Program-made: the position numbers and the translations under genes
The notes under the pieces: model-generated
What the model saw: the letters and a program-made list of their open reading frames with translations, nothing else
What the model was told of the DNA's origin: nothing
Database searches by the model: none
Part shown: piece after piece, positions 45,098 through 53,584 of the stretch
How positions within the stretch are numbered: position 1 is the stretch's first letter
Layout: each line of letters opens with the position of its first letter
Assembly (NCBI GenBank): GCA_910587665.1
Contig: CAJUMZ010000017.1
Location: 7,714 to 71,713, forward strand
Origin: an uncultured Muribaculum sp.
Lineage (GTDB): Bacteria; Bacteroidota; Bacteroidia; Bacteroidales; Muribaculaceae
Direction: 5' to 3'
Length of the DNA stretch: 64,000 nt

Positions 45098-46295
45098 GTT
45101 TAAGACGATTTATATGGATTAGTATGCGGCTTATATAAGTCAGTATGCGTCGTATTATTTCAGGACTTCTCGCGATAACCCCGTCGTCGGCAAAGATGCC
45201 GTTGAAAAGATCACTTGCCACGACTCCGAGCGATGTCATGAGCATGGCGTTGGAAAAGTCGAGATCAACGTTGAGGCGGATGTAGGCCAATACGCCACCG
45301 ATAATCATAATATATAGTGTCGTCAGTTGCACCACCCTCACAATAAGGTCACCGAGCGAGTCGGCTAATTTCAGGCTCAACAGCACGACAAGGTAGCATG
45401 CCACAGCCGCCAAAAGCCAGTTTTCGAACGGAGTTAGCCTTCCGGTGAAATCGCCGTCAAGCATGGTCGCGGCAGCATATGCGTGAATCATCACTCCGGG
45501 GGTGAAATTGTCAAGCGGTGTGGCATGGAGGTCGCCGGCATCTCTTACTTTTCCTACAATCACGATCTTGCCTTCTATAGACTCTTGGTTGCCAAGGATT
45601 TCTTCAGGGTAAATAATTTCAAATTCACGTGAGGAATATTGTAATGCCTCGTCTTTGCCTCCTCTCCTGCCGACAGCAGAGGCGATGTCGGGTGATGCCT
45701 TTGCCACAAGAGCGTAGGCAAGCGACGGTATGTCGTCACCGGATTCGGCTCGGAACACCGGCATAAAATCCCTTACGGTAAAACGCGCCTTTTCCTCTCC
45801 CTCGATATTTGCGGCGGCAAACGTAGTGCCTTGCTGTGCAAACCGGTCGTAATATGAGCTATGGACAATCGTGTATCTTTCAGAAGAAGTCTCGTCCGCG
45901 ATCACAGGCATGACAAGATTGTCGCATGACGCTATCGCTTCGGCAAGAGGATCATCGGTGGTGTCGCGCGGCTCTGTGAAAGATATGTCCAAGCCCACGG
46001 CGGCAGGCATGCAGTAGTCTATGTCGTCAAGGGCTGCGGCTATTTCGCGGCGGTTACAGCCATCGACCGCCACCACTACTATAGAAGGGTGGAGGGATTT
46101 GACCGACCGGTCATTGGCGACAAGCATATAGAAGTCGCTGAAGCGGAAATCGGCGGCTTTTTCCATAGGGGAGAAGAACGATACCGACATAATGTCGTAG
46201 ACTGCGATCCATGATATGCCGAAAGCGAGTATTGTGACAACAATACCCCTTAGCCATAGAGGAGATGATATGACTTTGTGGCGAAAACCTTTCAT
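45018..46295 (-). CDS. CHASE2-domain membrane protein without output domain
   Basis: The 425-residue protein has an N-terminal membrane helix (about 14-33), an extracytoplasmic CHASE2 sensory domain (IVVVAVDGCNRREIAAALDD, AVGLDISFTEPRD, VIVGKVRDAGDLHATPLD, about residues 40-285) and three closely spaced helices (about 292-372). CHASE2 proteins normally carry a cyclase, kinase or GGDEF domain after these helices; here only a 50-residue polar tail follows. It overlaps the transglutaminase-like gene by four bases and the FecR-like gene by 80. A sensor that signals through partners in the operon is plausible but unproven. Confidence 0.8.
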   Translation of the reverse strand: MKGFRHKVISSPLWLRGIVVTILAFGISWIAVYDIMSVSFFSPMEKAADFRFSDFYMLVANDRSVKSLHPSIVVVAVDGCNRREIAAALDDIDYCMPAAVGLDISFTEPRDTTDDPLAEAIASCDNLVMPVIADETSSERYTIVHSSYYDRFAQQGTTFAAANIEGEEKARFTVRDFMPVFRAESGDDIPSLAYALVAKASPDIASAVGRRGGKDEALQYSSREFEIIYPEEILGNQESIEGKIVIVGKVRDAGDLHATPLDNFTPGVMIHAYAAATMLDGDFTGRLTPFENWLLAAVACYLVVLLSLKLADSLGDLIVRVVQLTTLYIMIIGGVLAYIRLNVDLDFSNAMLMTSLGVVASDLFNGIFADDGVIARSPEIIRRILTYISRILIHINRLKHEIYKKFSLNNLNRGSVNNDNSVTGA

Positions 46296-47779
46296 TCCGC
46301 GATTTTGATGACTTTAGGCTTTGAGCCGGTATATACGGCGGCGAGGACACCCGCTTTGCCGTGGAGGCATGTCGGGTCGCACACATAATATTTATGTCCG
46401 TCGACAAGCACGTATGTGCCTTCGATCTCGGAGGAGAGACGCACGGCGGTGGCGAGGTGGCGCGGATAGTTGAGGTATACGGCGTCGAGACCGAGCAATG
46501 ATTTCACCAGTTTTGCAAAGAAGATGGCGCGGTCCTCGCAGTCGTTGGCGCGATAGTAGAAGTTTTCATCGAAGAAAAATGGTTTCTCGTAGCCGAACTG
46601 GTCGCCGTCGGTCATATAATTGAAACCAAACTGCATGTAGTCAAGCAATGTGTTGACGGCGTCAACCTCGCTCATTCCCTCGATGATTATTGACAGCGCA
46701 CTGACGATGCTCTCCCTTATCGGGGTGCTCAGCTGCGACATCCCGTAAAGTTGCCAGTCAAGCAGGGGGTAGTCGTTCATAAACTCTATGACGGAGGGAT
46801 TGACTTTCACCTTTACAGGAGGCGCGCCTTTCCAGCCGGCCGACGTGTAAACCTTTTCTTTTTCTTTAACGGGGGTAAACTCCGGAATGCGGTTCATCGT
46901 CATCCTTATAGGGGTGGCGTCTTTGAGGAAATCGACATCACACACGCTTAGCCGAGAGGCACTTTCTGAGTTTGCGCTGCCGACGTAGTAGTTTTTGCCA
47001 CCGAGAGTGTAGAAGGACCGGTTATAGATATAGTGGCTCGGATGATACAGCATGCAGAGTTTCCCTCCACGGTCGGCGAGCTTTGCGTCATGTCCCGACT
47101 GGTTGAGGAGATATACTGTAAGGAATGCCTGTTTGTCGGCAGAGCCTGGATAAAGCGTGGCGGCAATGGTTTCGAGCAGCTTCATGTAGCCCCAGTCACA
47201 TAGGTTCAGCTCTTCACGCAACCGCAGGCAGTCATTTAGAAGTGTTTCCGTGTCGTCATGTGCGCTCAACCGGCGCCATGCGGCGGCAAGAGTCTTCGAT
47301 GAATGGTCGTTAAAGGAGAGAGCCGAGAGGTCAAACGTATTAATGCCGCACCGGGTGTTATAAAAAGTGAATGTGACGGGATAAGACTTTTGCCTGTCGG
47401 GTAAAACTTTGGGTAGAGTCACGGGAATGTCGGGGATTGCCCGTTCGGGTGGTGTCACCACGTCGATGGGAATCTGCTGCGGCCGGGAAATTTTTACATT
47501 GTCAGCGTCGAGAGGCTTTACAGGTTCCGGGCGTTCCTGACGCTTCCGGGCCGGGGAAGAGTTGTAACTCTTCCAGCTGTTTTCCATCATGTCGGCGAAA
47601 TCGTCATTAAGCTTCTGACGGTATTTCTCAAATTCAGTCTGTTTCTGTTCACGCCACTTGTAGAACTCTTCCTTTTTCTGTTGCCGGAAACGCTCGAAAT
47701 TGCCGGGGGAAGTCTGTGCCGACGCGCAGCATGTCGCTGTCATCAACAATATAAATGAGAAAAACGCTGTCTTTTTCAT
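46292..47779 (-). CDS. Exported transglutaminase-like protein
   Basis: The 495-residue protein has a signal peptide (MKKTAFFSFILLMTATCCASA) and a charged helical segment at about 27-68 (FERFRQQKKEEFYKWREQKQ). The C terminus fits the transglutaminase-like/papain fold: Cys in YYRANDCEDRAIFFAKLV, His in YLNYPRHLATAV and Asp in KYYVCDPTC. Such domains are often proteases or amidases in bacteria; substrate unknown. It is the first gene of the five-gene unit ending at 42239 and overlaps the CHASE2 gene by four bases. Confidence 0.75.
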   Translation of the reverse strand: MKKTAFFSFILLMTATCCASAQTSPGNFERFRQQKKEEFYKWREQKQTEFEKYRQKLNDDFADMMENSWKSYNSSPARKRQERPEPVKPLDADNVKISRPQQIPIDVVTPPERAIPDIPVTLPKVLPDRQKSYPVTFTFYNTRCGINTFDLSALSFNDHSSKTLAAAWRRLSAHDDTETLLNDCLRLREELNLCDWGYMKLLETIAATLYPGSADKQAFLTVYLLNQSGHDAKLADRGGKLCMLYHPSHYIYNRSFYTLGGKNYYVGSANSESASRLSVCDVDFLKDATPIRMTMNRIPEFTPVKEKEKVYTSAGWKGAPPVKVKVNPSVIEFMNDYPLLDWQLYGMSQLSTPIRESIVSALSIIIEGMSEVDAVNTLLDYMQFGFNYMTDGDQFGYEKPFFFDENFYYRANDCEDRAIFFAKLVKSLLGLDAVYLNYPRHLATAVRLSSEIEGTYVLVDGHKYYVCDPTCLHGKAGVLAAVYTGSKPKVIKIAE

Positions 47780-47800
47780 AAGCTTCTGTTTTGCCGATAA

Positions 47801-47854
47801 ATCCCGTCACTCCGGCGTTGGCTACGATGAAGCCACTGCCGGATATGACGGGAT
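47801..47854. terminator. Long multi-segment hairpin between two envelope operons
   Basis: Three stacked stems are perfectly complementary: ATCCCGTCA/TGACGGGAT (47801-47809 with 47846-47854), TCCGGC/GCCGGA (47811-47816 with 47838-47843) and TGGCT/AGCCA (47819-47823 with 47831-47835). There is no long T run. It may be a terminator or attenuator between the lipoprotein gene and the transglutaminase-like gene. Confidence 0.6.
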
Positions 47855-47882
47855 ATGATTATTTTTCAGTTGCGCGAAGCGG

Positions 47883-49514
47883 TTATTGCTGCGCGTTGTA
47901 GATCTCCTTGATTTCCTGCGGAGTCAGGACACGGGTGTCATAAATGCGCAGGTTGTCCATGGAGAAGTTGGAGCAAGTAAGGGTATAGGTATAGTTATCG
48001 CAGGTTCCGCCGATAACAAATCCATTCGGATAATCTGACTCTCCGGCATTTGAAGAGAGTTTCTCTGTTATGGTGCTGACTTTCTTGCCGTCGATATACA
48101 ATATTGAATTCCATGAGTAGGAAACGGTTGAGTTGTAGTCGGATGTGATTACAATGTGATGCCATTTGGTATCGGAAATTCCGGAATGTGTAAACCTATG
48201 TGTTGGAGAGTCATATTGGTAGTTATTCTCGTGAGTCGAACAGATAAACTTGAGGTATCCACCATCCATAGAGAGTACAAAGCGGTTTTTGTTGTCGGTA
48301 CATGTTGAATGGAATATGAGACCATCGGCAAGATCTTTCGCCCAGAAGCTGATGGAGAATGCCTTGGAGTTGATAAGCGCGTAAGGTATCTGATCGGCGC
48401 TTTCCTTGGATTTCGAGAATTTTACAGCTTGACCCGATACGCCGGTGACGAAAGCCGGATCGTTGATGCCGAAGCCGTCATAGATGCCGTTGAGGTCGTC
48501 AAAATTGTCGTTGAACTTGTAATATGCCGTCAGTCCGTTGGTCACGACGAGTGAACCGGGATTGTCATCGCCGCCTCCGGGTATATCTCCGCCGGTATTG
48601 TTGGCACTGACTACCACGGTCGATTCGGTAATGCCGTCGGTGAATACTACCGAAGAAAGGAATGACGCGTCGATGAGCGAGCGGTCAAGCGACATGATGA
48701 CAATGCCGTTTCCACCGGGAGCCACGGTCCCTGTAGACGGGGTCACGGTGATGGCGGGATGAATGTCGCCGGTGACGCTCCATGTCAGTGATTTCTTGCC
48801 GATATTGCGGATGGTAAGAGTCTGGGAGGTCAGATCAGTGCCGAAGTTGATTGATTCGGGCTCGATAAGCATAGTGGATGATGCATTGACAGGGGCGCAT
48901 GACACCGAAATGGGATATGAGTTGCCAAAAGCGTGGAGATTGACTACTACCGACATTGTCGAGGCAATGAAGTTACGGTCAACAGAGAATGTAACGCTTT
49001 GGGTGCGGTCGGGCATGATTGAGCCGCCGAGCTGAGAAGCGGAGAGCCATGAGTCGTTTTCGCCAAGGTCAAGTGACCATTCGGCGGTGGCGTTACCGTT
49101 GTTGGTGATAGTTATGTTGAGCTGAGTCTGCGTTGTTCCGAAATTCAGTGAAGAGGGGGTGATGGTTATTTCGGCCACGCCGGTTGTCTTGCGCATCTGA
49201 ATGGATACATATGACTCTTCACCGGCGACTACCTCGACGGTTTTTGACTCCAGGTCGTACCCGTGCTTGCTGAACTGCAGGGTGTAGCTGCCCGGCTGAA
49301 GGTCTTCAAACTGGAATGAGCCGTCGGAAAAAGTGTTGACTATCGAGCCTGAAGGCGTCAGTTTTACCGACACGCCGGCAAGGGCTTCATTGGTGATATT
49401 GTCATATATGTTGCCATATATCGATCCGGTGCTATTCTCCGGATCTTCGCTACATGCAGTGAATGTGATAGCGGTAAAGACTGAAATTAACAGTATTCTG
49501 AAAAACTTAGTCAT
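47883..49514 (-). CDS. Lipoprotein with carboxypeptidase-regulatory-like and LamG-like domains
   Basis: The 543-residue protein has lipobox FTACSED, lipidated C21. Residues about 32-110 are a carboxypeptidase-regulatory-like beta sandwich (GSIYGNIYDNITNEALAGVS, SDGSFQFEDLQPGSYTLQFS). Two Ig-like/BACON-type repeats follow (ITPSSLNFGTTQTQLNITIT and IEPESINFGTDLTSQTLTIR). The C-terminal 210 residues are a LamG/concanavalin-like lectin (GLTAYYKFNDNFDDLNGIYD, LYIDGKKVSTITEKLS). Carbohydrate or matrix binding at the cell surface is inferred. It is followed downstream by the hairpin at 47801. Confidence 0.8.
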   Translation of the reverse strand: MTKFFRILLISVFTAITFTACSEDPENSTGSIYGNIYDNITNEALAGVSVKLTPSGSIVNTFSDGSFQFEDLQPGSYTLQFSKHGYDLESKTVEVVAGEESYVSIQMRKTTGVAEITITPSSLNFGTTQTQLNITITNNGNATAEWSLDLGENDSWLSASQLGGSIMPDRTQSVTFSVDRNFIASTMSVVVNLHAFGNSYPISVSCAPVNASSTMLIEPESINFGTDLTSQTLTIRNIGKKSLTWSVTGDIHPAITVTPSTGTVAPGGNGIVIMSLDRSLIDASFLSSVVFTDGITESTVVVSANNTGGDIPGGGDDNPGSLVVTNGLTAYYKFNDNFDDLNGIYDGFGINDPAFVTGVSGQAVKFSKSKESADQIPYALINSKAFSISFWAKDLADGLIFHSTCTDNKNRFVLSMDGGYLKFICSTHENNYQYDSPTHRFTHSGISDTKWHHIVITSDYNSTVSYSWNSILYIDGKKVSTITEKLSSNAGESDYPNGFVIGGTCDNYTYTLTCSNFSMDNLRIYDTRVLTPQEIKEIYNAQQ

Positions 49515-49547
49515 AGATTGGGTTATTAAATGTAGTTTAGTATTGGA

Positions 49548-50423
49548 TTAAAAATTCATTGCGAGGCCTATGCCTGCGCCGTTTTCGTAGATTACCGGGG
49601 CGAGAGAATAGTTATAGCTGCGATTTTTGACGATGACCTTGCGGCGACCGGGGGCGACAGCTGCATCTATAAGGTTATAGACATATATTGCCGCCGTTAC
49701 GCCGATGGCTATGTTGCGCCCTGTCTCCCACTCCGATTTCTTGTTGCGGTAGAAGTCGAAATGCTGCGGCTTTTCGCGCATTTTCTTCGCATAGTCGGCG
49801 CGCTGATTCTCGCAGAGTATTATCGCGGCTGCACCGATGGCCGTGCCTCCGAGTATCAATCCTCCTTTCACGTAGCTGCCTTTAGTGAACTGGCCTACAC
49901 CGGGAATGAGCGAATAGAACACCGGCGCGGCACCATAGGAGGTGGTGAGGCGTATGTCATCGTTGTAGCTGCCTTGACCGGGCTGCTTGTTGTCGTTGAC
50001 GGTATAAAGCTCGGATACTACGTAACGACCGTGGTCCTGTTCCCAGTATTCGTCGATGGCGCGGCAGGTAAGGGTGATCTCTTTTCCGCGCTCTGTGCAT
50101 TCCATCTGAAACTCCTGGCGGCTGACAGAGCTGCGGCTTCCGGCGATGCGTGACGCTTCCTTGTCAACCTTTATGGAACTGTTGATGACGAGTCCGCGTT
50201 CATGCTCAAGCTTTGTGGTAAGATTTACCAGCGCTCTCTGGCGGGCTTCTTCCAGTGTTGAACCTGAGCCTTGCGCGGAGATGAATATGTAGCCGGGGCT
50301 TTTGGGCGTGGGGAGTGACGATGTCATCCAACGGGGTTTCATCTTGTCGGATTTTTCTTTCGCCTCGATGACAGCCACGACGGTCAGCAGCATGACAAGG
50401 GTCAGCAGGATTTTGCGTATCAT
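49548..50423 (-). CDS. Exported LPP20-like protein with C-terminal membrane segment
   Basis: The 291-residue protein has a signal peptide (MIRKILLTLVMLLTVVAVIEA). The N-terminal domain (FISAQGSGSTLEEARQRALV, SRQEFQMECTERG) follows the LPP20/FlgT-like pattern in which a helix with regularly spaced Ala precedes beta strands. The C-terminal part (PVFYSLIPGVGQFTKGSYVK, GGLILGGTAIGAAAIIL, NIAIGVTAAIYVYNLIDAAV) resembles the DUF5683-type membrane domain. No enzyme motif is present. It lies 21 bases after the LPP20-like lipoprotein gene. Confidence 0.7.
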   Translation of the reverse strand: MIRKILLTLVMLLTVVAVIEAKEKSDKMKPRWMTSSLPTPKSPGYIFISAQGSGSTLEEARQRALVNLTTKLEHERGLVINSSIKVDKEASRIAGSRSSVSRQEFQMECTERGKEITLTCRAIDEYWEQDHGRYVVSELYTVNDNKQPGQGSYNDDIRLTTSYGAAPVFYSLIPGVGQFTKGSYVKGGLILGGTAIGAAAIILCENQRADYAKKMREKPQHFDFYRNKKSEWETGRNIAIGVTAAIYVYNLIDAAVAPGRRKVIVKNRSYNYSLAPVIYENGAGIGLAMNF

Positions 50424-50444
50424 AGCGTGAGTCGGTGCTTAGGA

Positions 50445-51077
50445 TTATTTATTCTCTTTCTGCATCTGACGGAAGCGTTCAAGCTCTTCGCGATAGGAAT
50501 TGCGGAATTCCTGCTCATGGAACTCTACGTTGAGACGCTCGTCATCGGAAAGCGCAATCGCGCCCGATATTTTCTCAGCATTGTCTGACGGAACGCTTAT
50601 ACATACGGCACACTCGTAAGTGCCGTCGGACATGCGGTAACGGTTGGAGCAGATTATACGGCAGTTTTCCACCATACGTTCAGCCATAAAGCCGGCATCC
50701 TGACGGATATCAGCCTCGCTTGCCGCCTTGCCGTTTGCCTTGATTTTGCCTCGATAGCCTTTCATCACGTTAAGTACAAGCGACTCTATCTGGTCGACAA
50801 GATTTGCCTTGGCGAACATCACCGCCTGCTGACGGGCGAAGTCACGATCCTCGTCGACAGCCGAGGCGTAGGCGCGCAATTCCGATGCGGGAGCGTTTAA
50901 TGATTCCTCCTCGCACTCGTCAAGCTCTTCCTTTACCTTGGTCACTTGGCGCGTACCGGTATTGCCTTGCGAAGTATATTCGGGATAAGATGCCTTGGCG
51001 ACTTTCTGAGAGCCGCAGGACAGTGTGGTGAGTGAGAATAGGAGTGCTAAAATCACTGTCAGAGTCAACTGTTTCAT
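50445..51077 (-). CDS. LPP20-like lipoprotein
   Basis: The 210-residue product has a lipoprotein signal with C21 in LSCGSQ. The body matches the LPP20 pattern: SELRAYASAVDEDRDFARQQ, AVMFAKANLVDQIESLV and a beta segment TYECAVCISVP. It ends EFRNSYREELERFRQMQKEN, a charged helix that recurs in the neighbour. It is a tandem paralogue of the 51135-52328 gene, with which it shares 69 identical bases covering the start codon. LPP20 proteins are outer-membrane lipoproteins; a partner role in the envelope block is likely. Confidence 0.8.
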   Translation of the reverse strand: MKQLTLTVILALLFSLTTLSCGSQKVAKASYPEYTSQGNTGTRQVTKVKEELDECEEESLNAPASELRAYASAVDEDRDFARQQAVMFAKANLVDQIESLVLNVMKGYRGKIKANGKAASEADIRQDAGFMAERMVENCRIICSNRYRMSDGTYECAVCISVPSDNAEKISGAIALSDDERLNVEFHEQEFRNSYREELERFRQMQKENK

Positions 51078-51089
51078 TGCAAAAATCGG
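51021..51089. repeat. 69-bp direct repeat, copy 1
   Basis: Bases 51021-51089 are identical to 52272-52340. The repeat covers the start codon and first 19 codons plus about 12 bases upstream of both LPP20-like genes. Confidence 0.9.
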
Positions 51090-51134
51090 ATTAAATTATG
51101 TATTAACTGAAATATTTTTATTTATATGGTCATA

Positions 51135-52328
51135 TCACTTTGATCGTGTATTTAAGTCGGGATTATTTTCTTTCTCCCTTTTAGCTTTCTGCAATTGACG
51201 GAAGCGTTCAAGTTCCTCGCGATAAGAATGATGTGGATTCTCTTTTATGAAGCGTTCAAGTACTGCTATATTTGATTTGCCGGATTCCTGGAATTGGATG
51301 TCGGTTTTACGCTCATCACGATTATAAACAGGGAATTCATACTCACCTAATTTAATGTAATGCGTATTAAATTTATAAATAAAGAACCCTTTAGCCGCAA
51401 TCTCGGTAATTTCCGGTGGAATACTGATGCAGACATTGTACTCGTAAGTGCCGTTTGGTAAATATTCGCTGTAAAAATAGATTTCGCGGCTGTAACCGTC
51501 TGCTAACAGCCGAGCTTTAAATTGTGCGTCGGAATCTCTGATTTCACCATTGTTGTGTAACCGATATAATATTTCTTCCATAAGATTTGTCTTGGCAAAC
51601 GATGTTGCTTGTTTGATGGCATAATCTAAGTCCTTATTTGTTGCCGTAGCACAAGCGCGAATATCTGACGGATGAGAGAACATGATTACAGTATCGCATT
51701 TAACATGAGTTGCGTCTATGTCTACTTTGGTCTTGCCGTTGTTGGTATCGTTTTTAGCGATCGTGTTTTTAGTTTGTTGAGTTTTAGGTTTCTGACGGAA
51801 TCGTTCAAGTTCTTCTTTATAAGCCTTGCGGAACTCCTCGTCCCAGAACTTTCTTTTGAAGGCAGATTCATTTACAATGGTCTCAAAAGTTTCCGAGGGA
51901 ACGCTGATACATACATTGTACTCGTAAGCACCATTAGGCAAATTACGTGAATTATAACATATTATATTATAGTTCTTCTCCACCATCTCGGCTGCGCTCG
52001 ACATAACGTGTTTATCCCTTGTTCCACAATGAATATAGACACTGTCTATTATCCTTCCAATAAGGTCCGTCTTGGCAAATAATATTGCCTGTCTACGAGC
52101 AGTAGTGGTGTTTGCGTTGGTAACTGTAGCGTAAGAGCGAATTTCTGACTCCGGAGAGTTGAACATGGCAATCTCACATTCATCAGGTTCTACTATTGTC
52201 ATATTGCCGGTTTTAGCATCGGCTTTAACCCTGTTTTTCGGAACAAGTGTCTCTTCCTGTGAGCTGCATGGCAGTGTGGTGAGTGAGAATAGGAGTGCTA
52301 AAATCACTGTCAGAGTCAACTGTTTCAT
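51135..52328 (-). CDS. Two-module LPP20-like lipoprotein
   Basis: The 397-residue product has the same lipoprotein signal as its neighbour (C21, LPCSSQ). It carries two LPP20-like modules: the first around SEIRSYATVTNANTTTARRQ and AYEYNVCISVP with tail FRKAYKEELERFRQK, the second around SDIRACATATNKDLDYAIKQ and TYEYNVCISIP with tail SYREELERFRQLQK. So the protein is an internal duplication, and together with the 50445-51077 gene the locus carries three copies of the module. Function unknown; structural or sensory role in the envelope is inferred. It begins the leftward block of nine exported-protein genes. Confidence 0.8.
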   Translation of the reverse strand: MKQLTLTVILALLFSLTTLPCSSQEETLVPKNRVKADAKTGNMTIVEPDECEIAMFNSPESEIRSYATVTNANTTTARRQAILFAKTDLIGRIIDSVYIHCGTRDKHVMSSAAEMVEKNYNIICYNSRNLPNGAYEYNVCISVPSETFETIVNESAFKRKFWDEEFRKAYKEELERFRQKPKTQQTKNTIAKNDTNNGKTKVDIDATHVKCDTVIMFSHPSDIRACATATNKDLDYAIKQATSFAKTNLMEEILYRLHNNGEIRDSDAQFKARLLADGYSREIYFYSEYLPNGTYEYNVCISIPPEITEIAAKGFFIYKFNTHYIKLGEYEFPVYNRDERKTDIQFQESGKSNIAVLERFIKENPHHSYREELERFRQLQKAKREKENNPDLNTRSK

Positions 52329-52340
52329 TGCAAAAATCGG
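52272..52340. repeat. 69-bp direct repeat, copy 2
   Basis: Identical to 51021-51089. Identity stops abruptly on both sides while the proteins are otherwise diverged, pointing to recent gene conversion or duplication of the 5' end. Confidence 0.9.
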
Positions 52341-52367
52341 GTTAAGTGAGATGTATTGGTTTAGGTG

Positions 52368-52576
52368 TCTCTCGGCAAGAGATACTGGCTCACTCTAACC
52401 GGCTGCAAGTCAAGGAGTGTTAACTGAAGTTGCTAAACATAGTTATTTTGACCACATTGATTGCATTAAATTTTATATGCAATTTGTCCGGTTTATAAAA
52501 ATATTGCAACGAAAATTGTATTTATCGGATAAATATTTATAAATTTGCTAAGTGATAATGCTCTCTTGCCGAGAGA
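52368..52576. repeat. 15-bp inverted repeats flanking an AT-rich region
   Basis: TCTCTCGGCAAGAGA (52368-52382) is the exact reverse complement of TCTCTTGCCGAGAGA (52562-52576). Each arm is itself a small hairpin. The AT-rich 180 bases between hold no gene and probably contain the promoter of the LPP20-like operon, though no clear -7 match was found there on the minus strand. Confidence 0.6.
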
Positions 52577-52593
52577 TACTTATTTGTCCGAGG

Positions 52594-53028
52594 TCAGTAT
52601 GCTACATGAATCCATGTGCCTCCGCGTTCCCAAATCAGCTCCTTATGGGGCAACGTCTTGAGTATTTTATACAGGCGTCGGTTGCCTTCGGTTGACCCAG
52701 TATTCAGGTCGGCGGCTCTTCCCGACAGGTGGTAAGATCTCGCTACGCCTCCCACCGCTTTATTCAATTTTTTACAACGATAGCCGCTATTGACATAGAT
52801 CGGCGCACCAAGAAGTTCCCTGGCCGGGTCAAGCACAGTGTCGATAAGGCGTTGAATGTTTTCCACCGCCTCGGCGGTAGGGGTGTTGTCAATGCCAAGA
52901 CGCCTGGCCGTCGCGCTGCGGGTAAGCTCGTTGACGGTGAAGTGACTTACTGCTTCTTTTGCTCTCAATGGTGTCGCTGCCTCGACTGTTGCCACAGTGG
53001 CGGCGACTACAAGATTAGTCGTTTTCAT
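52594..53028 (-). CDS. Exported M15-family peptidase (phage-endolysin type)
   Basis: The start at 53028 (MKTTNLVVAATVATVEAATP) is preferred over 53070 because it lies just after a promoter match and begins a hydrophobic segment. The 144-residue protein fits peptidase M15 (subfamily 3): FTVNELTRSATARRLGIDN, VNSGYRCKKLNKAVGG, SYHLSGRAADLN (zinc ligands H and D) and terminal WIHVAY (third ligand). These are D-Ala-D-Ala or L-Ala-D-Glu cleaving peptidoglycan hydrolases, often from prophages, but no other phage gene is nearby. Confidence 0.85.
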   Translation of the reverse strand: MKTTNLVVAATVATVEAATPLRAKEAVSHFTVNELTRSATARRLGIDNTPTAEAVENIQRLIDTVLDPARELLGAPIYVNSGYRCKKLNKAVGGVARSYHLSGRAADLNTGSTEGNRRLYKILKTLPHKELIWERGGTWIHVAY

Positions 53029-53056
53029 AATGTAGTAGATTAAGGGGTTATGGGTG

Positions 53057-53064
53057 CAAATATA
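53057..53064 (-). promoter_or_regulatory. Candidate -7 element (TATATTTG) for M15 peptidase gene
   Basis: Minus strand TATATTTG lies 29 bases before the ATG at 53028, with a TTG about 19 bases further upstream. Confidence 0.5.
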
Positions 53065-53103
53065 GTGCATCCGTGATCTGAAACAATGTACAAATGGGAA
53101 AAT

Positions 53104-53565
53104 TTATCGTGCAAGCATCTCCCCGGCGGTAAGACCGAGCAGCGGATGACGCCAGTCGGGGGCAATTTCCGCCATGGGTATAAGCACGAAGTCGCGCAGA
53201 TGCATGCGCGGATGGGGGAGGGTGAGGCGAGGGGTGTTGATTACGATTGAGTCCACGGCTATCAGGTCGATGTCGATTGTGCGGTCGATGTAGTTGCCGG
53301 AGGAGTCGCGGTGGGCATCGGGCGAGATGCTTTCCTGGATAGAGAGCAGTTTTTCCAAAAGCGATTCGGGAGTAAGAGTGGTAGGGAATGATATGCCGAC
53401 GTTAAGAAACTTCGATTGTGACTCGTAGCCCCATGGGTCGCTCTCCACATACCCGGAGCAACGGAGCTGCCCGTCGGCTATATCAGCAATCAGGGCGACC
53501 GCCCGGCTGATGTTAGCCTTGCGGTCGCCCAGGTTGGAACCTATATTGATGTAAGCCATTGCCAT
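53104..53565 (-). CDS. folK: 2-amino-4-hydroxy-6-hydroxymethyldihydropteridine diphosphokinase
   Basis: FolK transfers pyrophosphate from ATP to the pterin in folate synthesis. The 153-residue protein has AYINIGSNLGDRKANISRAV (4-23), SKFLNVGI and the signature RTIDIDLIAVD with LPHPRMHLRDFVLIPMAEI. Length is normal. It lies 19 bases after infB on the same strand and may be co-transcribed with the rimP-nusA-infB operon. Confidence 0.95.
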   Translation of the reverse strand: MAMAYINIGSNLGDRKANISRAVALIADIADGQLRCSGYVESDPWGYESQSKFLNVGISFPTTLTPESLLEKLLSIQESISPDAHRDSSGNYIDRTIDIDLIAVDSIVINTPRLTLPHPRMHLRDFVLIPMAEIAPDWRHPLLGLTAGEMLAR

Positions 53566-53584
53566 GGCCGTATCAGTCAGTGGA

